In this document: one piece after another, positions 22,646-36,475 of the stretch | Layout of the letters: each line of letters starts with the position of its first letter | Position numbering within the stretch: the stretch's first letter is position 1 | NCBI GenBank assembly: GCA_963978895.1 | Contig: OZ022241.1 | Coordinates: forward strand, 20,387,073-20,451,072 | Length of the DNA: 64,000 bases | Reading direction: 5' to 3' | Source: Erpobdella octoculata | Lineage: Eukaryota; Annelida; Clitellata; Hirudinida; Erpobdellidae | The notes under the pieces: model-generated | Told to the model about the DNA's origin: nothing | What the model saw: only the letters and a program-made list of their open reading frames with translations | The model's database searches: none | Translations under genes and position numbers: made by a program

Positions 22646-22747
22646 ATAAACCTCCTTGAAGCCGGACGTAATCAATCTACTTCAACTTTCATTAATGAAC
22701 TGTCAACACACTTCCTTTTTCCTGTTTTTTTGAGTCCCACAAGACAA

Positions 22748-22990
22748 TTTCGAAGTTAGAATAATTTCGAAGTTAGAATAATTTCGAAGTTAGAATAATT
22801 TCGAAGTTAGAATAATTTCGAAGTTAGAATAATTTCGAAGTTAGAATAATTTCGAAGTTAGAATAATTTCGAAGTTAGAATAATTTCGAAGTTAGAATAA
22901 TTTCGAAGTTAGAATAATTTCGAAGTTAGAATAATTTCGAAGTTAGAATAATTTCGAAGTTAGAACAATTTTGAAGTTAGAAGATTTTCG
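22748..22990. repeat. 18-bp tandem array (AATTTCGAAGTTAGAATA)n
   Basis: About 13 nearly identical 18-bp units, the last two diverged (TTTTGAAGTTAGAAGA). The array replaces the continuation of the LINE ORF2. It resembles one arm of the foldback elements, but I see no inverted partner. Confidence 0.93.
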
Positions 22991-23181
22991 ATAGAGTGGA
23001 TCTTCTCAGATACAAAGATAAGTGTTATTTTTATTCTTACAATTAATGCAACGATTCTTGTTAAGAATAAAACTAACTTTGCTTAAACACGTTTTGTAAA
23101 AGGCTCGTGGGCGATAAGCCTGGTATTATCGGTCACAAATTATATTAGTGTAGGTTATTTCCAATTAAGGTTGTTTAAATT
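22991..23181 (+). other. Probable 5' UTR of the next LINE
   Basis: AT-rich leader between the 18-bp array and the ATG at 23182, with no ORF. The true 5' end of the LINE is not visible. Confidence 0.45.
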
Positions 23182-24154
23182 ATGCCTCCTAAAAATAAAA
23201 AAGAAATTTGTTTAGAAAACCCATCTCCTGCTGAGGTGCTTGGTCTTCGGCTTTGTGACTGCTGTTTAAAATCGAATGAGGACAGTTTGAAGATCCTGGT
23301 AGAAATAAAAGAGTTACAGCCAACACATAATGAGCTTAGAGAAACTGCTCATGAAATAAGAGAGATGAAGTACGTTTTTAAAAAAAAATGAGAACATGGC
23401 ATTAGCAATAGAAAAGCAGGCAATTGAAATTAAAGAATTAATTTTGAAAATTGATAATCTCACGAGCAGCACGACGAAAAGTTTGGATGAAAACAAAAAG
23501 ACTACAAAGGAGTGGTCTAGTTTGTTTAAAGAGAAGGTTGAAGGTTCGGTTTCAGGTGGATCGGCACAGAAATCTGTGATGGAGTCCTGGGCAGGAGTTG
23601 TAGGGGAAGTGGTTAAGAAAAACGTGCAGGATGTAAACAAAGAGGTGCATCTTGTTTGTAAAGCTATCGAGAAAACTAATAATAAAATTAAAATTAGCAA
23701 CGATTTAGAAGATAGGGCAAATAACATTTTATTATACAGGGTAGCTGAATTAAAAGATCAAGATGTTACGAAATGCGTGTCTTATGATAAGACGCAAGTT
23801 CTTAAGCTATGTTCCCAATTATCAGGGGGGCATATTGGCGAATTTGCTATAAAAGCTATATTTAGACTAGGGGCTAAGAGTGATAAAATACGACCAATAT
23901 TGGTAAAATTCAATGATAAAATTGCTAAAAATATTATAATGGAAAATTTAGTTAAGATTAGACAGTTAGATGAAAATCTGAAAAACGTTGGTATTAGTCA
24001 CGATCTAAATGTCGAACAAAGATCCGAAAGAAATAGATTGGTGGAAGAAGCTAAAAAACTGCAAAGTGAAAATACGGGGGAATTCATGTTTCGGGTAAGG
24101 GGTCCACCAGAAAATATGAAGGTAATAAAAATAAAAAAGAATGCAATCAGTTAA
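23182..24154 (+). pseudogene. CR1-group LINE ORF1, one frameshift
   Basis: MPPKNKKEICLENPSPAEV start; a CDCCLKSNED Cys cluster; a coiled-coil segment (IKELQPTHNELRETAHEI). A frameshift in an A-run at about 23385-23392 is followed by more heptad-rich sequence, DLEDRANNILLYRVAEL, IFRLGAKSDKIRPILVKF and HDLNVEQRSERNRLVEEA to a stop at 24154. The RxxNxLxYxV...RxG...RPIxVKF order is typical of LINE ORF1 proteins with an RRM-like core. The ORF2 ATG is 15 bp downstream. Confidence 0.78.
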
Positions 24155-24168
24155 ACGTTTTGAACATT

Positions 24169-26576
24169 ATGTATTCAAATGTAGATTGCATTACTAATAA
24201 AATGAGTGAGATAAGATTATTAGTAGATACAGATGACGTAACAAAAGATATCTTAATTTTTACTGAGGTAAATGCAAAATATTATGTAAATGAATTTATT
24301 GAATCCGAATTCTGGATAAACAATTTTAATTTGCATTCATATAATTTTATGAAAAAAGGATTTAGAGGTATATTTTGTTATGTTAGATATGATATTAAGT
24401 GCCAAATTATAAATTTAGGAATAGATTTCAATGAATATATGTGTATTAAAATAGATGAAAATCCTGATATTTTTATTCTTATAATCTATAGGAGTCCGAA
24501 TTCAGGTAGAGAAAATAATAATAATTTATTTCTACTGTTAGAAGCTTTCCAATCTAAAATAGGAGTAAAATTAATAATTGGAGATTTTAACTTTCCAAAC
24601 GTTGACTGGAAAAATAATACTTACAAATCAAATTTTAAGTCATCTGAAGATAAACTGATCAATTTTTAAATGATAATTTTTTAACTCAACTAATTAAGGA
24701 ATCTACAAGGTGTCGCGGATCTCAAAAGCAGTCCATTCTAGACTTGCTTCTAGTCGAGGACGTCGATTTAATCAAAAATTTAGTATATAATTCCCCACTA
24801 GGTAAAAGTGATCATTGTGTGTTAAATTTCTCCTTTATTAGAAATTTTTATAAATCAAAAACCATTAACAACATATCCAAATTTGATTTTAACAGTGGAA
24901 AATATAATTTGATGAACGATTATTTGATTGAGAATCTGTACTGTGATGAGTCGGAAATAAATAACAATGTTGCAAGTAAAGACTCGGTTAACAATATGTG
25001 GCATTACTTTTGTCATGTAATGAATGAAGCTATTAGGAATTATATTCCTGTCATTGATGCTGATAGAATTTTAAGATTTAAGTGCCATAAAAGAAAATTA
25101 CCTAAAAATGTGGTTGAGCAATGCAGGACAAAAAATAAACTATGGAAAAAGTTTATCCGAACTAGAGATAATAATATTTTTGCAGAATTTAAAAATATCA
25201 GAAATAAATTAAGGAAATCAATTAATAAAATTAAAGAAGCTGAGACACTGAAATTGGCCAAAAAATTAAGACCAATCCTAAGGTTTTTTGGCAACATATA
25301 AATTAAAACAGAAACTGTCAAGCTAAGTTAGAATATATGATAAAAACTGATATAAACGGGTCTGCAACAACTATAACTTGTGACGTTGATTTGGCAAATT
25401 GTTTAGCTGAATTTTTTAAAAGCGTTTATATAAGCAATGATAGTCTAGAAATAAGTCCCACAATTAACAATAATATTATTGTCCACATAATGGAGGAAGT
25501 AATAATAAACAAATACGCGGTCGAAAATAAAATTAATAAATTAAATAAATAAATACAAATCTGCAGGACCAGATAATATTTTTTCAAGGGTTCTGATAGA
25601 ATGTAAAAATTCTATTTCTAGCTATTTAAGCAATTTATACAACAAATCACTGCAAGCTCAAATGGTCCCTGATGATTGGAAGTATACCATCATTACGCCA
25701 GTTTATAAGAAAGGTGATAAAAATACTGCAAGTAATTATAGGCCAGTCTCTTTAAGTTGTATCTGCTGTAAACTGTTAGAATCATTGATTAAGGATGAAT
25801 TAATATTACATTTTGATAGAAATAAGCTTCTAGATTATAGGCAATACGGCTTTACGAGAGGAAAGTCAACTACAATTCAGTTGTTAAAATTGATGGATAT
25901 GTGGAGCAGTGCATTGGATAAAGGGGAAACAATAGACGTGGTATATACGGATTTTGAAAAAGCGTTTGATCGTGTATCTCATGCAAAGTTAATTGATAAA
26001 CTAGAAAATTATGGCGTCAATGGAGGCTTAATTAATTGGATTAAAGATTATTTAACAAACAGAACAAGTAGTGTTAGGGTTAATAATAGCACATCTAATA
26101 GATTTAAAGTTACAAGTGGGGTACCTCAAGGTAGTGTTTTAGGGCCATTACTTTACATAATTTATGTCAATGATATGTTTGAAATAGTTAAGAATAACTC
26201 GGCGGAGCTGTTTATGTACGCTGACGACGCCAAAATATTTAAAACTATAAAAAGCAGTGATGATCGATTGATATTGCAGAGCTGTTTAAATTCATTAGGA
26301 GATTGGAGTAAAAAATGGGAAATTAAGCTAAATGCTGGTAAATGTGTTGCGGTGAGATATGGACGCCAATAAGATGATCGTCGGCTATATAATATAGAAG
26401 GAGTGGAACTTAATTTTCTTGACAAAATAAAAGATTTAGGTGTTACATTCCAGAGTTCACTAACATTTGTAGATCAAATTTATGAAATAATTAAAAAATG
26501 TTTTTCACTGTTAGGTATAATTTCACGAAATTTTAAAGATTTGACAAAAGATTCTTTTATATTGATTTATAAAGCT
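24169..26576 (+). pseudogene. CR1-group LINE ORF2 (endonuclease and reverse transcriptase)
   Basis: Nearly complete plus-strand ORF2 starting MYSNVDCITNKMSEI. The endonuclease has FTEVNAKY, YRSPNSG, IIGDFNFPNVDW and LGKSDHCVLNF. The RT has YKKGDKNTASNYRPVSLSC, RQYGFTRGKSTT, VVYTDFEKAFDRVSH (catalytic Asp), SGVPQGSVLGPLLY and FMYADDAKIF (catalytic Asp pair). The thumb region has IKDLGVTFQSSLTF and ISRNF. Frame breaks are near 24665, 25300, 25550 and 26372. The coding sequence is cut at IYKA, about 26576, where an E-family element begins, so the C-terminus and 3' UTR are lost. Codons are strongly AT-biased, like the flanks. Confidence 0.87.
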
Positions 26577-27295
26577 TGGGTTACTTGGTGTTTAAAGTAA
26601 CTGCTACTCAAAAACTGTAAATGCTACAAAACTAAAAATTAGTATTTAGTTTCTACTCTAAAAATAAGGATATATGAAATTTTGGTTTTCATGATCTCAA
26701 ATGTGGGGTGGAAAAAGGTTTCTTTGGTTTTTAAAGTAACTGCTACTCAAAAACTGTGAATGCTACAGATGTCAAAATTAGTATTTAGTATTTACTCAAA
26801 AAATAATGATATAAGTGTTTCAACATTTTTTAAAAATTTGGTTTCCAGGACCTCAAATGTGGGGTGGAAATAAGGGTTATTTGATTTCAAAATAACTGCT
26901 ACTCAAAAACTGTAAGTGCTACAAATGTAAAAATTAGTATTTTGAAGTTTTGTGCCGGTTAAAAGTAGCTAAGTCCAGTTTATCACCGGTTGGGCCAAGC
27001 CGTTGTTTTAGAGTCTTCACACGGGCCAGGCCAATCCTTAAATCAAAGTGGGACGGGCCGAGGTTTTTCACCAAGTATATAGATATTTTAGTGATTTTAG
27101 GGTCTTCAGTTGGGCCGGGCCAAACCTGAAGTCAAGGTGGGACGGGCCGAAGTTTTTCATCAAGTATATAGATTTTCTAGGCCTGTAAGAATGGGCCGGG
27201 CTTAATTCAAACGGGCTGTTCCGGGCCAGGAGTTTAGGTTTTTAAAACGGGCTGGGCTAAGTTGTCGACGGGCCGAGCCGAGACCTAGTAACTGC
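26577..27295 (+). mobile_element. E-family element, both ends truncated
   Basis: Two or three of the ACTCAAAAACTGT/CCTCAAATGTGGGGTGG units, then the GGGCCGGGCC segment up to CGGGCCGAGCCGAGACCTAG. The CTAG-end hairpin is missing. Confidence 0.75.
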
Positions 27296-27327
27296 TATAT
27301 ATATTTGTATTTATATATATATGTATT

Positions 27328-28606
27328 CAGGGACGTAAATTCAGCATTTTCCAGGGGGGGGAAATTTTCCCGCCATTATATAGCTTACTGGCAGGGTTAC
27401 CCGGTGTTGTCCAGGTTTTTTGGGCTTAGTTTTGTCTCGTTTTTGCCAATGAAACGTCAAAGAAATAACAGATTTTTTTGTAATTTTTCAAAATTTTCTC
27501 ATTACTGAAGTTACCTGCATGCCAAATGTTGTTGAAATTGCTCCTGCGGCTTGGATGTGATAAACGAATGCTCTCACACACACATTACCTTTTACATTTA
27601 TATAAATACGTAGGTACAAGCAGAGAGGGATGGGGAAAACGACCGCAGCTTTTTTGGGAGGAGAAATTGGAAGTCTTTGAAAATTTTTTTGAAAAATACT
27701 TACGACTACCCCTTACCGGTTATCAGCTTTTTGGAAGAGAATATAAAAAAATTTCTGAAGTGAATCCCCCATCAGAAAATTCTGGATTCGCCACGCGCCA
27801 CTGGGTATAAGGGGGATGAATGATTTAATCATATTGCAGTAAAACAAGTAAAGGAAAAACGAGTTTTTCAACACAAACTTTGATTTCAAATACATTCAAT
27901 TTAGAAATGCAAAAGATGTTCAAAGTTTTTTTTTTAATTGAATCATGTATTTTCATCAAATATAAAGCTTTGCTGAAAGTTTCAACTTCCTAGCTAGTCA
28001 AAATGCTGGTTAAATTTCACTTGCAAGATTTGCGTACAGAGAAAGCCTCTCTCTCACACACACACAAACAGAGATTGTAACATAAATAAAAGTTTGTAAA
28101 AAAGATGTCCAAAATGGGGTGGGTATAATTTTGTTTTATTTTTGTGTAATAAATAATAACTTTAATGTAGACAGCTGTGAGGGAATCAACATTGTATCAA
28201 TACCACTAATAGGGTAAAATTCTACGAGTTCGCTGATTGTATTTTGGCACAGAAGACAGCTAATCATTGGACCAACGCTGATACACAAATTATTACTCTG
28301 CAGTTATTGGTAAATCTAGCATCGAGCTAAGATATAAAATTGTCTACACACGCAAAAAGAATTCCAATACGCATTGCATCATCACTAGGTTAAGTAAAGT
28401 TAAAATTAAATAAATATATAGTAAACTCTAGGTAAAAAAAATTCAAATTTTGGAAATCAAGGGGGGCGAATTGTCTATACACGCCAGAAGGATTCCAATA
28501 CGCATTGCATCATCACTAGGTTAAGTAAAGTTAAAATTAAATAAATATATAGTAAACTCTAGGAAAAACAATTCAAATTTGCCCCCCCCCCAATTTACGT
28601 CCCTGG
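27328..28606. mobile_element. Possible non-autonomous DNA element with CAGGGACGTAAATT ends
   Basis: Left end CAGGGACGTAAATT followed soon by an 8-G run. The right end is the inverted copy, a 10-C run then AATTTACGTCCCTG. CAGGG termini are common in hAT elements, but I find no 8-bp duplication (left flank TATGTATT, right flank GCTTGCTT). Inside are a diverged A-type hairpin end (GGCAGGGTTACCCGGTG, 27395-27415) and a direct duplication of about 115 bp (28338-28452 and 28470-28583). No transposase. Confidence 0.5.
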
Positions 28607-28607
28607 C

Positions 28608-29081
28608 TTGCTTGCTCAATGATGATGTTGTTGAGACAACTGGCTGTGACATTAGTCATGACGAATTGGCTTTGTCATGTAACACTTCTAATGACGTTGA
28701 TGTTGGTAATAAATTGGTTGGGCGTGTTGAAAGTGAAGTTGTATTACAGATTGTTGAGGATGTGAATGATGACTCCTGTCATGATGATATTGTTGACACA
28801 GATTACAGTGAGAATAGTTGCATTGTATTAGCTTGGTCGGGTGTTGCTTCGAAAGAAGTTGATGATGAAGGGATGATGCATTGGTTGAATGTGTTGATTT
28901 GCTGAGTGTCAATGATGTTTGTGACCCCTCTGATCATGAAGGGTATAGCGTCCTTGACAATTTTAGTTGTGCGACTGGTCAAGATGTTTTGAGTGACGAT
29001 ATGAAGGATTATGATCTCATTCTGACTCGATTACCAGCTGTGCTTAACAGTGATAATATCACTGTCAGACGTAAGCGATAG
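28608..29081 (+). pseudogene. Acidic ORF relic of unknown identity, one frameshift
   Basis: Plus-strand frame ACLLNDDVVETTGCDISHDE... rich in Asp, Ser, Val and Cys, to a stop at 28905. A second frame (GMVECVDLLSV...) continues from the same region to ...LILTRLPAVLNSDNITVRRK and a stop at 29081, as expected of one frameshifted ORF. I do not recognise a domain. It could be the C-terminal end of a transposon polyprotein or a decayed host exon. Confidence 0.35.
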
Positions 29082-29240
29082 CAAATGTTTAGAATGTAAT
29101 GTAGTTTATCTGTATTAGTTTGATTTGATTTTATCTGTTCAACTGTTCTTAATAGTGATAATACCACAGTCGGACGTGAGCTGTGGTGAAAGTTTTGAAT
29201 GTATTGTAGTTTGTCTATTAGTTTAATTTGATTTTTCTGT
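29041..29240. repeat. Tandem duplication of about 100 bp
   Basis: The block from AACAGTGATAATATCAC to TTAGTTTGATTTGATTTT is repeated at about 29145-29240 with roughly 15-20% change. It includes the end of the acidic ORF. Confidence 0.75.
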
Positions 29241-29368
29241 TTATAATATATTCATTATTTGAACCATTATTTAATTTAATTTATTTTAAATCCAGTTTCT
29301 TTTTATTTGTATTATATAGTGTTGCTGCCCTTTTCTTCTCCTTCGGTTTTTATTTTGGGGTTTACTTT

Positions 29369-32373
<3,005 letters not shown>

Positions 32374-32382
32374 ATATATATA

Positions 32383-33204
32383 AAAGAACATGTCCTGACT
32401 GATAATCAACGCCGAGCTCAAACGCCTCATCCTAGGAACGTGAAATTTGGAACTTATATTACTTTTATAGCGTAAACATCCGCTAAGAAAGGATTTTTGA
32501 AAATTTTGCTCCTGAGGGGAAAAAACTGGAAAACAAACTTTTTTCTAAAAAAAATTTCTAAAAATTTTTTCTGAAATTTAGTATATAGATTCTTTTTGAA
32601 AAATAAAAAGATACGTGTTTCACCATTTTTTGAAAATTCGGTTTCCCGGACCTCAAATGTGGGTTGGAAAATTGGGTTATTTGGTTTTTAAAGTAGCTTC
32701 TACTCAAAAACTGTTAATGCTACAGGAGTAAAAATTAGTATTTAGTTTCTACTCCAAAAATAATAAAATACGTGTTTTAGCATATTTTGAAAATTTGGTT
32801 TCCAGGACTTCAAATGTGGGGTGGAAAATAGGACTAATTGTCTTTTATAGTAACTGCTACTCAAAAACAGTAAATACCACAGATGTAAAAATTATTATTT
32901 AGTTTCTTTTCTAAAAATAAAGATATGCTTCACCATTTTTTACAAAATTAATACTTAGTATCTACTCAAAAAAAAGATATACGTGTTTCATCATTTTTTG
33001 GGTTATTTGGTTTTTAAAGTAGCTGCTACTCAAAAACTGTTAATGCTACAGAAGTAAAAATTAGTATTTAGTTTCTACTCCAAAAATAATAAAATACGTG
33101 TTTTAGCATTTTTTGAAAAATTTGGTTTCCAGGACCTCAAATGTAAGGTGCAAAATAGAGTTATTTGATTTTAAAAATTACTGCTACTCAAAAACTGTAA
33201 GTGG

Positions 33205-33205
<1 letters not shown>
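32383..33205 (+). mobile_element. E-family element, CTAG end missing
   Basis: Starts TATAAAAGAACATGTCCTGA and the CGCCGAGCTCAAACGCCTCA block, then degenerate 120-bp units. It stops in the array at CTGTAAGTGG, where TA microsatellite begins. Confidence 0.78.
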
Positions 33206-33510
<305 letters not shown>

Positions 33511-33999
33511 AATAACCCAATTTTCCACTCCACATTTGAAGTCCTGGAAACCAAATTTTCAAAAAATTCTAAAACACGTATTTCTTTATTTTTGGAGTAA
33601 AAACTAAATACTAATTTTTACTCCTGTAGCATTCACAGTTTCTGAGTAGCAGCTACTTTAAAAACCAAATAACCCAATTTGTCAACCCACATTTGAGGTC
33701 CGGGAAACCGAATTTTCAAAAAATGGTGAAACTCGTATCTTTTTATTTTTCAAGAAGAATCCATATACCAAATTTCCAAATTTCCTCATTTTTGGTTTTC
33801 GAGATATACATTGTTTTAGAACAAAGTTTGTTTTCCAGTTTCTTCCCCTCATGAGCAAAATTTTTAAAAATTCTTTCTTGGTGGATGCTTTCGCAATACA
33901 AGTAATATAAGTTCCAAATTTCACGTTCCTAGGATGAGGCGTTTGGGCTCGGCGTTGATTATCAGTCAATCAGTCAGTCAGGACATGTTCTTTTATATA
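33511..33999 (-). mobile_element. E-family element 5' part
   Basis: Ends GACATGTTCTTTTATATA at the right. Lies in opposite orientation to 32383-33205. The A/B unit at 34004 and another E copy at 34985 follow, so E copies flank the A/B unit as inverted repeats. Confidence 0.75.
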
Positions 34000-34003
34000 T
34001 ATA

Positions 34004-34922
34004 CTAGCGGGGTTACCCGGCGTTGCCCGGGGTTTTTAGAGGTTTTTCTAATGTTTGTCTCTCTCGCTCCTGTTTCCTTCTCCAATTTCCCGTTTTCGTC
34101 GCGTTCCCGGTCGCTTTTCCGCTCTCGGTCGTTTTCCAGCTCCCGGTCGCTTTCCCGCTCAGAAGTTTTGTTATCGATTTTCTCTCTTGCTCGCGTTTCC
34201 TTCCAAGCTTGCTCTCCCGATTCCAGTCGCTTTCCGCGTTCCCGGTCGCTTTCCGCGTTCCCGGTCGCTTTCCTGTTCCCGGTCGCTTTCCCGTTCCCGG
34301 TCGCATTCCCGTTCCCGGTCGCTTTCCCGTTCCCGGTCGCTTTCCCGTTCCCGATCGCTTTCCCGTTCCCGCTCACGCTTGCTCTCCCGTTCCCGGTCAT
34401 GCTTGCTCTCCCATTCCCGGTCAGGGTTGCTCTCCCGTTCCCGTTCAAGCTCATTTTCTCTTTTCCATTCTTTCATAACTTCTGTTAGCCTATAAAACGT
34501 AAAATAGATTTGCTAAGACTATAAATATATATGAATGTTTGTGGGTTAGTTTGTCTATTATAGAAACGGGTAAGCGACCCGGAACGGACAGCGAGCGGGA
34601 ACGGAAAAGCAAGCGTGAGCGGGAATGGGAGAGCAAACGTGAGCGGGAACGGGACAGCGACCAAGAACGGGAAAACGACCGGGAGCGGAAAAGCCACCGG
34701 GAGCGGGAAAGCGACCGGGAGCGGGAAAGCGACCGGGAGCGGGAAAGCGACCGGGAGCGGGAAAGCGACCGGGAGCGGGAAAGCGACCGGGAGCGGGAAA
34801 GCGACCGGGAGCGGGAAAGCGAACATGAGTGGGAAAGCAGGTGGGAAAGGAAACGGGAGAGAAAGAGACAAACATTAGAAAAACCTCTAAAAAACCCGGG
34901 CAACGCCGGGTATCTCCGCTAG
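34004..34922. mobile_element. Palindromic A/B element
   Basis: CTAGCGGGGTTACCC (A end) to GTATCTCCGCTAG (B end), 919 bp. The centre is TTGCTAAGACTATAAATATA then GAATGTTTGTGGG. About ten A units and eight B units. Flanks are TATA on both sides. Confidence 0.84.
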
Positions 34923-34928
34923 TATATA

Positions 34929-34966
<38 letters not shown>

Positions 34967-34984
34967 TATATATATCTATATATA
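34923..34984. repeat. (TA)n with TATG interruptions
   Basis: Short microsatellite between the A/B and E elements. Confidence 0.9.
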
Positions 34985-36398
34985 TAAAAGAACATGTCCT
35001 GACTGATAATCAACGCCGAGCTCAAACGCCTCATCCTAGGAACGTGAAATTTGGAAATTATATTACTTTTATAGCGTAAACATCCGCTAAGAAAGGATTT
35101 TTGAAAATTTTGCTCCTGAGGGGAAAAAACTGGAAAACAAACTTTTTTCTAAAAATTTTTTCTAAAATTTTTTTTTGAAATTTGGTATATAGATTCTTTT
35201 TGAAAAATAAAAAGATACGTGTTTCACCATTTTTTGAAAATTCGGTTTCCCGGACCTCAAATGTGGGTTGGAAAATTGGGTTATCTGGTTTTTAAAGTAG
35301 CTTCTACTCAAAAACTGTTAACGCTACAGGAGTAAAAATTAGTATTTAGTTTCTATTCCAAAAATAATGAAATACGTGTTTTAGCATTTTTTGAAAATTT
35401 GGTTTCCAGGACTTCAAATGTGGGGTGGAAAATAGGGCTAATTGTCTTTTATAGTAACTGCTACTCAAAAACAGTAAATACCACAGATGTACAAATTATT
35501 ATTTAGTTTCTTTTCTAAAAATAAAGATATACGTGTTTCACCATTTTTTACAAATTTGGTTTCCCGGACCTCAAATGTGGGTTGGAAAATTGGGTTATTT
35601 GGTTTTTTAAGTAGCTTCTACTCAAAAACTGTTAATGCTACAAAAGTAAAAATTAGTATTTAGTTTCTACTCTAAAAATAAGGATATATGTGTTTCACCA
35701 TTTTTTGAAATTTTGGTTTTCAGGACCTCAAATGTGGGGTGGAAAAAGGTTTTCTTTGGTTTTTAAAGTAACTGCTACTCAAAAACTGTGAATGCTACAG
35801 ATGTCAAAATTAGTATTTAGTATTTACTCAAAAAATTATGATATAAGTGTTTCAACATTTTTTTAAAAATTTGGTTTCCAGGACATCAAATGTGGGGTGG
35901 AAAAAAGGGTTATTTGATTTCAAAATAACTGCTACTCAAAAACTGTAAGTGCTACAAATGTAAAAATTAGTATTTTGAAGTTTTGTGCCGGTTAAAAGTA
36001 GCTAAGTTCAGTTTATCACCGGTCGGGCCAAGCCGTTATTTTAGAGTCTTCACACGGGCCAGGCCAAACCTTAAATCAAAGTGGAACGGGCCGAGGTTTT
36101 TCACCAAGTATATAGATATTTTAGTGATTTTAGGGTGTTCAGTTGGGCCGGGCCAAACCTGAAGTCAAGGTGGGACGGGCCGAAGTTTTTCATCAAGTAT
36201 ATAGAACTTCTAAGCCTGTAAGAATGGGCCGGGCCTAATTCAGACGGGCTGTGCCGGGCCAGGAGTTTGAATTTTTAAAACGGGCTGGGCTAAGTTGTCG
36301 ACGGGCCGAGCCGAGACCTAAAAAATTGATCTCTACTATGGATGCACGGTTCAAACTCTCTAATTTCATGCGAGCGAAGCCGCTACGGGCACTGCTAG
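34985..36398 (+). mobile_element. E-family element, full length (about 1.41 kb)
   Basis: From TATAAAAGAACATGTCCTGA to CGGGCACTGCTAG. It contains the CGCCGAGCTC block, about seven to eight tandem units of 110-130 bp (ACTCAAAAACTGT...GGTTTCC...CCTCAAATGTGGG), the GGGCCGGGCC segment, and the AAGCCGCTACGGGC hairpin before CTAG-T. It is the best reference copy of E in the window and is non-coding. The next Helitron end lies only 15 bp away. Confidence 0.8.
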
Positions 36399-36424
36399 TA
36401 TATATATAATATACTAGAGATAGC

Positions 36425-36440
36425 CCGTCAAAAATGACGG
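36425..36440 (-). terminator. Helitron 3' hairpin
   Basis: Perfect 6-bp stem CCGTCA/TGACGG with a 4-nt loop, 7 nt from the terminal CTAG. In Helitrons this hairpin acts as the rolling-circle end signal. Confidence 0.8.
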
Positions 36441-36467
36441 AAGTTTTAAAATACGGCGCCCGTTATT

Positions 36468-36475
36468 ATAAAAAT
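36468..36475. other. 8-bp target duplication of P-element pair (left)
   Basis: ATAAAAAT, repeated exactly at 44182-44189. Eight base pairs is the duplication made by P-type transposases. Confidence 0.8.

Larger units (their letters stand above)
21193..22744 (+). pseudogene. LINE ORF2 endonuclease, split by a foldback element and truncated
   Basis: Starts MATNIEDISF. Endonuclease motifs are LLHINCRSLLNKINDL, VTETWLDEK (catalytic Glu), GGGVGFFV, IYRPPNSN and MGDFN. After MGDFN the frame enters foldback element FB2 (21814-22636). It resumes at 22646 with INLLEAGRNQSTSTFINEL, the expected continuation. It ends near 22744 (LSPTR), where an 18-bp tandem array begins. The reverse transcriptase domain is missing from the window. 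Confidence 0.85.

Noticed and set aside
27328..28606. Fifth member of the foldback group
   Set aside because: It has inverted ends with G/C runs like FB2, but no 9-bp duplication (flanks TATGTATT and GCTTGCTT) and no tandem arm array.
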